NCBI RefSeq assembly: GCF_038502225.1
Contig: NC_091298.1
Span: 37,755,733-37,819,732, forward strand
DNA length: 64,000 nt
Direction: 5' to 3'
Source: Cherax quadricarinatus
Taxonomy: Eukaryota > Arthropoda > Malacostraca > Decapoda > Parastacidae
The translations under genes and the position numbers were made by a program. Position 1 is the first letter of the stretch. Each line of letters begins with the position of its first letter. The notes under the pieces are model-generated. The model saw only the letters and a list, made by a program, of their open reading frames with translations, was not told the origin of the DNA and did not search any database. Shown one piece after another: positions 39,538 to 49,360 of this stretch.

Positions 39538-42500
39538 CCATTGCTTCTATATCAGTGAAAGTGCAGTGTGCATGTTGGGATTTGGGAAGTAGCGGTGGTG
39601 AGGGGATCCTGGCAGTGGAGGTGTGGAGGAGGTTTTGTTTACATCTGTGATCGGCCGGGGTCGTGGGTTGGGGAAGGAAGTGGCCGCCCACGACACGGTC
39701 ATTGGATGGTGAACAGAACACCTCGGTTAATAGTGTGAGCATGGTGATTAGTGTGCCAAATGGCGAGGGTTTTTTTCTAAATGGAACAATAAGTGTATAA
39801 CAATTAGCAAAAGTTAGTCAGTGATGTGCATCTTGAGCGAACACACAGGGCCACTCCCTCCCCCCTCCCCCATCCCAGATCCCCTCCCCTCATCCCAGCC
39901 TAGGCCCACTGACTTCCTGACCAAGGGTGTTGCCGTTTAGTGCCCCACCAATTTCAAGTTCCGCCGCTCGCTACTCCCCCACCCTCATCCCCCATGCATC
40001 CATGCTGCCCTTCACCCGTCACCCCACAGCTGGCGCCCTCCCACCCCCACGATATCAGCAATGTCACAAGTAGCCGCGGGTTCCCAGGAATCTTCACGAC
40101 AGAGCCAAAGCTGTCGTTCACGAGGCATCTGCCGGGTGTGCCACAGGGAATGTGCACTCAATCCCACATCTGGCAACATCCGTGCACACAATAGATGTCT
40201 AGGCTCCAGGAGAGCTCCAAATGAGAACAACCAACAGCCTCCCCCAGCAGACAGGGCTGACAGCTACCGTGACTTCATCTCTACAGAGGACCTCAAATCT
40301 GCAATCAAATTAACATCCACCAGGACTCTGACACACATCCCCAAAGCAGCTCGCCCTCAAGCTGCTAGCAAATTCACTGACCTTCTGAAGAAAGTCAACG
40401 ATGCTCCTTCAAACAACAGATCCTGGCACAACTTGCTGCTTTTTGGCAATGCCTGTTTGGCTGTCCCACCAAGGAGGGACAAGTCACTAGCAACGCATGT
40501 TATTAGGGCAATAAATGCATTCCCAAGGGATGACAACCTCGTCCGTCTCCCCCCTAGGGCGACAAACACCCGCCGGGCAAATGCCAACAACAGGACACCC
40601 GACACCTCAAAAATCAGAGCCCAAATTAGCAAAAAAATAGAAGAGGGTAATACTATTGGAGCTTTGAGACTTATAACCAGTGAGGATACCATCGCTCCCA
40701 AGGACGTCAGCACGGCACAAGCTCTGAAGGACAAACATCCACCCAGGGCTCCCAGTACCAACATTGACCTCCCTGACATTGCAGCAGGCGAAGAACATCT
40801 AACCTTACAGGATGCTGATGTGTATAAAGCTGCTATGTCATTTCCACAGGGTTCAGCAGGAGGTTTCACTGGTTTAAGGCCTCAACACTTAAAACAAATA
40901 CTCAATCCAGCACTTGGTGAGGTTTCAGAGAGGCTGCTGTCTGAACTCACCAAATTTTCCAACCTGTGCCTGGCTGGCGGTGTCCCAGAGGCCATCAGAC
41001 CCTTTTTCTTTGGTGCCTCATTGTGTGCCCTCCGCAAAAAGGATGGCGGAATCAGGCCCATTGCAGTGGGTAACACCCTTCGGCGCCTAGTCGCCAAGGC
41101 TGCAGTAAGAAGGGTGAGTCAAGAGGCTGCTGCAATGCTGAAACCAACTCAGCTCGGTTTCGGCGTTCAACAGGGCTGTGAAGCAGCTGCCCACGCAGCA
41201 CGAGTATATATCAAAAACATGTCCTATGAAAAAGCCTTGGTCAAATTGGACTTTGCCAATGCTTTCAACTCAGTCAGAAGGGATGCTGCTCTCCAAGCAG
41301 TTTATAGAAACTTCCCTTCCCTTTATCCCTTCATAGAATCGTGTTATAGTGTGACTTCAAAACTATTGTTTGGGGACCATGAAATTGACTCGTGTGAGGG
41401 CGTGCAACAGGGGGACCCTCTCGCCCCCTTTCTATTTTGTTTGGTCATCAAGGAAGTCACGGAGGCACTCTCCAGCGAGCTCAATATCTGGTTCCTGGAC
41501 GACGGTACCCTGGCTGGGACAACAGAGTCTCTCCTGGAGGACATCAGTAAAATTAAAGACATGGGAGAAAGCCTGGGCCTTTCTTTAAACCCCACCAAAT
41601 GTGAAATAGTTTCTACCAATCAACAGTTGATACAGAATATTAGTACCATTTTACCAGGAGCACGAGCCATTGATCCAGCCAATAGCACTCTCCTCGGTGC
41701 TCCTCTTGGGTCCAATGCCATCGATCTGGTCCTAGGAAAAAAAGTCTCAGACCTCCGGACGATGGAAAGCAGGATGAAAGACATTGACACACACGATGCC
41801 TTTTACCTACTCACCAGGTGCCTGTCAACGCCAAAACTTATCTATTTTCTGAGATGCTCCCCAGCCTTCAGCAGTCCAAAACTCAAGGAATATGACTCTC
41901 TCCTGAAGGCCATGCTAGAGAGTGTATTGAATCTTTCCCTTGACGATGGACAGTGGTTGCAAGCCTCACTTCCGGTCAGGCTTGGAGGGCTAGGAGTACG
42001 CAGATCCTCCCAGATTGCTCTACCAGCTTTCCTATCCTCTTCCATTGCATCAAACGAGTTGATAAGACAAATTCTTCCTGACACCCTCAGTGACTCAGCA
42101 GGAATAGAAGACCCTAGCTATGTCAGTGCCATCACCGAATGGGAGACTCTTGCTGCTCCAGCACCAAACCCTAGTGCAGCACTGGCTCACAAACAGTCAA
42201 GCTGGGATAGCCCAATTGCTGAAAAGGTGCTTGCCAACATGCTCAGGGCTGCAACATCAGATAGGGAGATTGCCCGTCTCCAGGCTGTGAGTGCACCTCA
42301 CTCCGGGGACTTCCTCCAAACAGTTCCCATATCGGCAATGGGAACGCGACTCGACCCTAAGACCCTCCGTATTGCAGTGGCTCTGCGCCTTGCTGCCCCA
42401 ATTCACACAGAATATATGTGTATTTGCGGCGAAGTGCAAGCAGACCAATACGGTCTACATGGTCTTAACTGTTCCAAAACCAAGGGCTGGCATGCAAGAC

Positions 42501-43240
42501 ACAACGAGGTCAACGACATCATTAAGAGAACCCTTGCTACAGCTGGATGCCCTGCCGAGAGGGAGCCACGATCACTTGCAGCAAACAATACCCACAACCC
42601 AGCAAACCGCCCCGAACGGGATCACCATCTATCCTTGGAAGAATGGCAAGCTCTTAGCATGGGACTATACCTGTGTGTCCACACTGGCTGACACCTATAT
42701 CCATCACAGTGTGGGGCGACAGGGAGGAGCTGCTGACCACAGGGAGGAGTACAAGATCAGCAAGTACAGGGACATTAGCCAACAGTATCAATTTGTCCCA
42801 GTGGGATCGGAGACCTTGGGATCATGGGGAAAAAATGCCACACGTTTCCTTAAAGAATTGGGTTCCAGACTCATCGACACCACCAGGGACCCAAGGGCAG
42901 CCACTTTCATGTTCCAGCGCCTCAGCGTCGCCATCCAGAGGGGAAATGCTTGCTGCATACTTGGCTCACGTCCAGCCTCGGAGGAGCTGGAGGAAATTCA
43001 TCATCTTTGATACATTGTGCCATTGTATTCATGTTTATGTTTTTTTCTGTAAATGTATTTTGTTTATTAATAAATGTTCACATAGAATAATAAACATATA
43101 GGGGGTGGTAGGAGAAGAAAATATTCAAACAGCTCCGGGGAGAACCTTGAGTTTTCTCTGAGGTACGTTTATTGTCTTCTCTGAGGATGAGGGTCCCCAT
43201 TCCAGCTATAGAGGTGGTACTTCCCTATATATTATAAAAA
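39538..43240 (+). mobile_element. RLE-type LINE, copy C, near full length
   Basis: It has a GC-richer 5' UTR (39538-40060, with C-rich runs), one long ORF and a 3' UTR with AATAAA-like signals (43068-43100). The terminal block gggggtggtaggagaag to about 43230 is a diverged version of the copy B block. Both flanks are (TA)n. Copy B and copy C are in direct orientation but belong to different subfamilies. The start after (TA)n and the complete N-terminal finger suggest full length. Confidence 0.8.
40061..43010 (+). pseudogene. RLE LINE ORF: zinc finger, RT, restriction-like endonuclease; one frameshift
   Basis: The start at MSQVAAGSQ is the first Met before the N-terminal finger CRVCHREC...IRAHNRC, which probably binds target DNA. 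RT blocks follow: [34 protein letters not shown] (about 41243), [24 protein letters not shown] (about 41490) and NPTKCEI. The finger CICG..YGLHGLNC is at about 42418. Near 42590-42610 the frame shifts. The nuclease then continues in another frame (APNGI, LLAWDYTC) to GSRPASEELEEIHHL at 43010. Otherwise the ORF is open over about 980 codons. The RPDG residue pattern reads PNG here, so Asp may also be lost. Confidence 0.85.
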
Positions 43241-43482
<242 letters not shown>

Positions 43483-43499
43483 GCATATATATATGCTTA

Positions 43500-43995
43500 A
43501 AAATTCGCAAACAGGCGAAATTATTTACAAACATTGTCTCTACGTCCACAGCAGTGCTTGAACCTGCTAACTCTGTATCAGAGTCCACAGTACTTTACCA
43601 CTGAGCTAGACCCAAGATAAGTATGGGCGCTTAGCCTAAACTAAGTGATGTTGCCCCATACCCCCGGGCACCAAGCTCGTTTTGAAAGTTATTTCATCGA
43701 ATCCTGCCACATGAAGTAAACGACGAATGAGATTTGAAATGCTTTTGAGGTAGAGACATTGTTTATAAATAATTTCGCCTGTTTGCGAATTGTTAAGCAT
43801 TTCAGATCTCTTTCGTTGTCCTCTGCATGTGGCAGGATTCGAAGAAATAAGTGTCATAACGAGCTTGGTGCCCGGGGGTATGGGGTAACATCGCTTAGTC
43901 TAGGCTAAGCGCCCATACTTATCTTGGGTCTAGCTCAGTGGTAAAGTACTCTGGACTCTCACGCAGAGCTAGCAGGTTCGAGTATTCTGTGGGCG
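43500..43995. mobile_element. Inverted pair of tRNA-derived SINEs (family S2)
   Basis: A right-hand copy (from about 43800, plus) contains GGGTCTAGCTCAGTGGTAAAG (A-box region) at 43925-43945 and AGGTTCGAGTATTC (B-box region) near 43974. A left-hand copy reads the same on the minus strand (43620 down to 43500). Both share the flank gcccatacttatcttggg and a cctgccacatg...catgtggcagg inversion near 43710 and 43830. The two form a diverged palindrome. Confidence 0.65.
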
Positions 43996-44002
43996 TACAG
44001 AC

Positions 44003-44525
<523 letters not shown>

Positions 44526-44602
<77 letters not shown>
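44526..44602. repeat. (TA)n tract
   Basis: About 77 bp of TA between the unclassified repeat and the SINE array. Confidence 0.95.
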
Positions 44603-44605
<3 letters not shown>

Positions 44606-45510
44606 AGATATTCGCGAGAGCAGGCGCGAAATATACACAAACACTGATCTCTGGCAGAAGGAGACTCGAACCTACGAACCTTGGAACAAGGTACGCAGTG
44701 CTATACCAAACTCACCACACTGGACCAATACCTTGGAGTCCAGCTTGCGCTAGACTTTGATCCAAGGCAGCCAGCTTTCAGGGAGAAGGCTTACAGCTTT
44801 TCATCTCATCACCTGCATGCATCAGCCTTACTAGAGATTTTAACAATGCAAGGAATTCGCGAGAGCAGGCGAAATATACACAAACACTGATCTCTGGCTG
44901 AAGGAGACTCGAACCTACGAACCTTGGAACAAGGTACGCAGTGCTATACCAAACTCACCACACTGGACCAATACCTTGGAGTCCAGCTTGCGCTAGACTT
45001 TGATCCAAGGCAGCCAGCTTTCAGGGAGAAGGCTTACAGCTTTTCATCTCATCCCCTGCATGCATCAGCCTTACTAGAGATTTTAAAATGCAATGAAATC
45101 GCGAGAGCAGGCGAAATATACACAAACACCGATCTCTGGCTGAAGGAGACTCAAAGTCTAGCGCAAGCTGGACTCCAAGGTATTGGTCCAGTGTGGTGAG
45201 TTTGGTATAGCACTGCGTACCTTGTTCCAAGGTTCGTAGGTTCGAGTCTCCTTCAGCCAGAGATCAGTGTTTGTGTATATTTCGCCTGCTCTCGCGAATT
45301 CCTTGCATTGTTAAAATCTCTAGTAAGGCTGATGCATGCAGAGGATGAGATGAAAAGCTGTAACCCTTCTCCTTGAAAGCTGGCTACCTTGGATCAAAGT
45401 CTAGTGCAAGCTGGACTCCAAGGTTTTGGTCCAGTGTGGTCAGTTTGGTATAGTACTGCGTATCTTGTTCCAAGGTTCGTAGGTTCGAGTCTCCTTCAGC
45501 CAGAGATCAG
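44603..45510. mobile_element. Tandem and inverted array of a tRNA-like SINE (family S3)
   Basis: Units of about 244 bp start at about 44611, 44855 and 45098 (ttcgcgagagcaggcg). The third breaks off after ctgaaggagactc near 45153, and the array continues with inverted units (45153-45395 and 45396-45510). In the inverted sense the unit reads GTGTGGTGAGTTTGGTATAGC, an A-box-like segment, then GGTTCGAGTCTCC, a B box, as in tRNA-derived SINEs. Units 1 and 2 differ at few positions. Confidence 0.7.
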
Positions 45511-45515
45511 TGTTT

Positions 45516-45554
45516 ATATATATATATATATATATATATATTTCATATATATAT

Positions 45555-45601
<47 letters not shown>

Positions 45602-45612
45602 CATATATATAT

Positions 45613-45656
<44 letters not shown>

Positions 45657-45666
45657 TATCATATAT

Positions 45667-45697
<31 letters not shown>

Positions 45698-45718
45698 TGA
45701 ATATATATATATATATAT
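45516..45718. repeat. (TA)n tract with TTTCA interruptions
   Basis: About 200 bp of TA broken by TTTCATA, GCATA and TTGAA units. It abuts the 3' end of the PLE. Confidence 0.95.
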
Positions 45719-45786
45719 GCAATAAGATCACAGTAAACAGGTGATTTTAAAATATGCAAAACAACCACTGTGAAAGAGTAGTGAAA

Positions 45787-45824
45787 TTCCAAGCACTATC
45801 CTGACTACTCACATTGTCAAGGAA
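45787..45824 (-). ncRNA. Degenerate hammerhead motif at PLE 3' end (U3-A8 type)
   Basis: On the minus strand: stem I TTCC, core TTGACAA (45814-45820), stem II GTGA...TCA(G), then GATA where GAAA is required, a short GTGCT loop, and stem I GGAA. The U3-A8 pair is present, but the A-to-U change in GAAA should abolish activity. Confidence 0.5.
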
Positions 45825-46029
45825 CTCTGAAAGTAATACATCAAAGGAAGGCAATTAAAGGGCTTAGACTACAACTCACAGTCAACCCCCATAACAAAGA
45901 AATACCTGACGCGCGACAATACCGGACTCAAAAGAAAAGAGGAACAATGCAGTGGGTCCGCTGGTCCAACTAGACAGGTCCTCACGACATCCCACTAACA
46001 AAATATTCTACCCAAGAAATAAGGTTTAT

Positions 46030-47045
46030 TATTTGTTCAATGTATTATTAAACTCTAACCAAATATTATTAATTATAAATGAGTCTAATTTATATAAGCC
46101 TAAGGAAATATTCATATTATTTTCAAAACTGCTTTTTATGAAACAAGATTCAATTATATTTCTGTCAACCATGGACTTGCTTGATACAACTTTCTCAACT
46201 TTTTGAAAATCAATTGGATGGTTAAAATCTCACATGAATAAATAGAGCATTGGAATCTTGTCCAGTTCTAATGTTATATTTATGTTGTTTTAATCTAAGT
46301 TCGAGATTTTCACCAGTTTGACCGTAATAAACTTTATCGCAAATTTTACAAGGAATCTTATAGACACATCCGTCAGCATTTTGGGGGGAATTCTTTATCT
46401 GAAGTTTTTTTTACTGTATCAAGATTTTTAAATACAACTTTAATATTAAAAGTCTTAAGAAGAGAAGGCATATCAACCAAGTTTTCATGGTAAGGGAGAA
46501 CCAACATGTTTTTAGTTGAGTAAGGCTAGTTGTCCTTTTTTGGATTGTAAAAAGTATTTTTAGCAATTTTAAGAGATTTATCAATTACGTTTCTTGGGTA
46601 TTTCAAATCATTAGCTATTTCATAAATTTTGGATATTTCCTCATCTATGAACTCTGGACTACAAAAACGCAAAGCTCTCAAAACCATTGATGAGAAAATA
46701 GACAGTTTAATGTGAAGAATAACAGTGTACATAGGAACAGTTATTTGTAGGTTTTCTGTAAATTTTAAAATTGAATTCATTATTACCCTTAATAATTAAA
46801 ACATCTAGAAAAGGCAATGAGTTATTTTCCTCAAACTCAGCAGTAAAGTTTAAAGAATGGGCTAAGCTATTTAATTTTCCAAGGATATGATGTATATTTA
46901 CATTCTTGGGAATAAGACACAAATTATCATCAACATAGCTGAACCATTTAGCTCTATTAGGGAGGATTGTGTTAAGCAGCCTTGTTTCAAAAAATTCCAA
47001 GTATAGGTTACTAAGAACAGGTGAAAGAAGATTTCCCATTGCCGT
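46030..47045 (-). pseudogene. PLE reverse transcriptase (C-terminal half) + GIY-YIG, broken
   Basis: The RT part reads MGNLLSPVLSNLYLEFFETR, then WFSYVDDNLCLIP with the catalytic YVDD, SLPFLDVLI, FKIYRKPTNNCSYVHCYSSH and, after a shift, SSMVLRALRFCSPEFIDEE. The endonuclease reads GCVYKIPCKICDKVYYGQTG, then RLKQHKYNIRTG and NALFIHV. This RT-then-GIY-YIG order defines PLEs. It differs clearly from the PLE at 1.6-2.5 kb. There are at least three frame breaks, including one at about 46526. Confidence 0.8.
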
Positions 47046-47102
47046 ACCAAAGTTCTGAGTTGTTTTGTATATTCTGAAATCACCTGTTTACTGTGATCTT
47101 AT

Positions 47103-47561
47103 TGCCTGTCAATCCCAAAACTTACCTACTTTCTGAGATGCTCCCCAGCCTTCAGCAGTCCAAAGCTCAAGGAATATGACTCTCTCCTTAAAACCATGCT
47201 AGAGAGTGTATTGAATCTTTCCCTTGAAGATGAACAGAGGTTGCAAGCCTCATTTCCGGTCAGGCTTGGAGGGCTAGGAGTACGCAGATCCTCCCAGATT
47301 GCTCTAGCAGCTTTCCTATCCTCTTCCATAGCATCAAACGAGTTGATAAGACAAATTCTTCCTGATACCCTTAGTGACTCAGCAGGAATAGAAGACCCTA
47401 GCTATGCCAGTGCCATCACTAAATGGGAGAGACTCTTGCTGCTCCAGCACCAAACCCTAGTGCAGCACTGGCTCACAAACAGTCAAGCTGGGATGGCCCG
47501 ATCGCTGAGAAGGTGCTTGCTATCATGCTCAGGGCTGCAACATCAGATAGGGAGATTGTTT
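47103..47561 (+). mobile_element. RLE-type LINE internal fragment (copy E)
   Basis: A 459-bp piece closely matching 41830-42275 of copy C: FLRCSPAFSSPKLKEYDSLL, RLGGLGVRRSSQIAL and SNELIRQILPDTLSDSAG. Both ends are cut: the left by the PLE's inverted repeat and the right by a hammerhead repeat at 47562. It has no RT or nuclease motif. One frameshift lies near 47430. Confidence 0.85.
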
Positions 47562-48040
47562 GGTAAGACACATATGTAACAGTTAGGTATCTTTATTTCG
47601 AAACGTTTCGCCTACACAGTAGGCTTCTTCAGTCGAGTACAGGAAAGTTGATAGAAGCAGAAGAGACTTGAAGACGATGTAATCAGTCCATCACCCTTAA
47701 AGTTTTGAGGTGGTCAGTCCCTCAGTCTAGAGAAGAGCATTGTTTCATAGTCTGAAACAATATGGAGTTGAAGTAAAAGCAAAGCAAAGCAAACAAGTTC
47801 AGGTAAGATCCCAATGGGATGAGCGGGGAAGATGGGACAGATGAAGAATAGCTCTGGAGAGGAGTGTTCTTAGTCAGAGAAACAGAGCCAGGGCTTAACC
47901 CAGCAGCTAAGGCGATCGTGGGGCAGACTTGAGAACAGGAATAGCAGGGACTGTTGCATCGAACTTGTGGTAGTTGAGGTCTTGAATCTTGAGTACCTGG
48001 CAGCAGGCTAGGTCACATCAGAAGGTAAAACACATGGGAA
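47562..48040 (-). mobile_element. Hammerhead-bearing element, family D, 3' region
   Basis: The minus-strand segment follows the unknown ORF. It contains gagggactgaccacctcaaa (compare family A gagggactgattacctcaaa), then the hammerhead, then AATAAAGATACC, and ends gtgtcttacc at 47562 against RLE sequence. It lacks the CGGT hairpin tail, like the left arms of the palindromic inserts. Because nothing separates it from the ORF at 48041, ORF and ribozyme may belong to one element. Confidence 0.55.
47599..47635 (-). ncRNA. Hammerhead ribozyme motif, type I, family D
   Basis: On the minus strand: stem I CGA, core CTGAAGA (47626-47632), stem II AGCCTAC-TGT-GTAGGC, GAAA (47606-47609), CGTT and stem I TCG. 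CTGANGA is canonical, with A at the free position 7. The stem II differs from family A at a base pair (CCTA/TAGG versus CCA/TGG), which is compensatory. Confidence 0.7.
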
Positions 48041-48829
48041 TTATAGGAGTAATTGAGGAGGCAGGTTAGCAATGGAGCCATTTACGAATTTTTTGAAGCT
48101 GCTCCTAGATAGGTGGTATAGTTTAGCCTTGTTACTGAAGGTGAAACGTAGAGGCTTGATGAACTCAAGAACTTGGGTGAGTGTGAAGTGAAGAGGTGAT
48201 TCACATGCATACTTGACTGCTCCAGCACCGAGGCTTTTGTAGAGTTCAGTACAGGTCATGGTGTCAGTATTTGAAGGAGAAGTGTAAAAGGTAAGGTTTT
48301 CCCATGAGGGTTTACTGGAGTCGTCGTTATCTTCCTCTTCTGGAGTGGATTCATTGGGAGAATCTACAATGGTGGTAGCAGGTGACTGAGGGAAGACACG
48401 AGCAGCTGTAAGGTGTAATGGTTGTGTAACAGCAGGCTGGGAGAGGTCGGAGACGGTGGTTGAGGCAACATGATCAACGTTGTCAGCGGTGGAAGTGGTT
48501 ATAGAAGTTACAGGAGCAGTTGCTTGGGCAGGAGACAGGTCTGCAGGTGCAGTAAAGTTCAGGACGTTGGGAAGGATCTTGAGGATGTCTGCTGAAGGTG
48601 TGAAGTCCGGAAAATTGAAGGCTGGCATGTTGTTCAGACGGAATAGTTCGTTAATAGTGGTGTTGAAAGTGCCGGGGTTTGCTGCGTTTGCAAGGTGTGC
48701 ATACACCATGCAGTACAGCACCTTGGAGGAATCTCCGTCTGGGAGTGGAGAGAGGGAGTTGCTGGGCGATGGTGCCTGTAGATTAGCGTGTAGAGTCTTG
48801 GTGGTGTCGATTTGTGGTTTGGTTATTGC
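48041..48829 (-). CDS. Unrecognised ORF, about 260 aa, 5' end cut by CR1
   Basis: The frame is open from the CR1 junction (about 48829) to TAA at 48038-48040. The further 30 codons up to a Met at 48922 lie in antisense CR1 sequence and cannot be native. An N-terminal part (KVLYCMVYAHLANAANPGTF, NTTINELFRLNNMPAFNF) looks structured. The middle is Ser/Thr/Pro/Ala-rich and then acidic (PEEEDNDDSSKPSW). The C-terminal part is structured and basic (VLEFIKPLRFTFSNKAKLYH, SFKKFVNG). I do not recognise the family. No stops over 260 codons in this decayed region suggest a recent, real coding sequence, possibly an accessory ORF of the family D hammerhead element. Confidence 0.5.
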   Translation of the reverse strand, partial: AITKPQIDTTKTLHANLQAPSPSNSLSPLPDGDSSKVLYCMVYAHLANAANPGTFNTTINELFRLNNMPAFNFPDFTPSADILKILPNVLNFTAPADLSPAQATAPVTSITTSTADNVDHVASTTVSDLSQPAVTQPLHLTAARVFPQSPATTIVDSPNESTPEEEDNDDSSKPSWENLTFYTSPSNTDTMTCTELYKSLGAGAVKYACESPLHFTLTQVLEFIKPLRFTFSNKAKLYHLSRSSFKKFVNGSIANLPPQLLL

Positions 48830-49284
48830 AGCAAATACTGTAAGGAAAATGCGGTAACATTCATCGACAACTGGGACCTCTTCTATGGCAGAAATGACAT
48901 GTATGCCAGGGATGGCGTTCACTTATCTAGGTGTGGGGTGGGAGCACTGGCCAACGCAGTGGAGGGAGGTGTTAGGTCTTTAAACTAGGAATAGTTAGTG
49001 GTATGGGTTTTGGCGGGAAAACTGTGAAGTCTCAGGGTAGAAACATGATTACTAGGAGAACTAGTAATAGGCAAAATGAGGTGGATATTGGAAAGACAGT
49101 GGCACTAATTGACATGAACAGTAATAGGTTTAGTGGAATAACAGAAAGGAGCAGGAAGGGTAAAGAGAGAGGAGGGTCTTTAAGTATTTATTACACAAAT
49201 AGTCGCAGTGCTAGGAATAAGATGGACGAGTTGAGACTATGTAAAGTAAAAGGACACAAGTGCAACTAATGTGACATTTATTGT

Positions 49285-49320
49285 GGCAACGTTTCGCTCT
49301 CCAGGAGCTTTATCAAGCCA
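49285..49320 (-). ncRNA. Hammerhead motif with U3-A8 core, family B (left arm)
   Basis: Exact mirror of the right-arm motif: GGC, TTGATAA, AGCTC-CTG-GAGAGC, GAAACGTT and GCC on the minus strand. Confidence 0.6.
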
Positions 49321-49324
49321 TTAA

Positions 49325-49360
49325 TGGCTTGATAAAGCTCCTGGAGAGCGAAACGTTGCC
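49325..49360 (+). ncRNA. Hammerhead motif with U3-A8 core, family B (right arm)
   Basis: Stem I GGC, core TTGATAA (49329-49335), stem II GCTC/GAGAGC with an irregular loop, GAAA (49350-49353), CGTT and stem I GCC. Everything is canonical except U at position 3 and A at position 8, which can still pair. Confidence 0.6.

Larger units (their letters stand above)
45719..47102 (-). mobile_element. Penelope-like element, 5'-truncated, with own 3' end inverted at its 5' side
   Basis: On the minus strand it has RT C-terminal half, GIY-YIG, 3' UTR and terminal segment with a hammerhead-like core. Its last bases (45719-45765) recur in inverted orientation at its 5' side (about 47055-47102): gcaataagatcacagtaaac and the following caggtgattt...aaaacaac. 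This gives imperfect terminal inverted repeats of about 48 bp. The left neighbour is (TA)n and the right neighbour is an RLE fragment. Confidence 0.75.

Noticed and set aside
48850..48922. N-terminal extension of the unknown ORF up to the Met at 48922
   Set aside because: These codons are antisense CR1 ORF1 sequence present also in copy R, so they cannot be native to the ORF.
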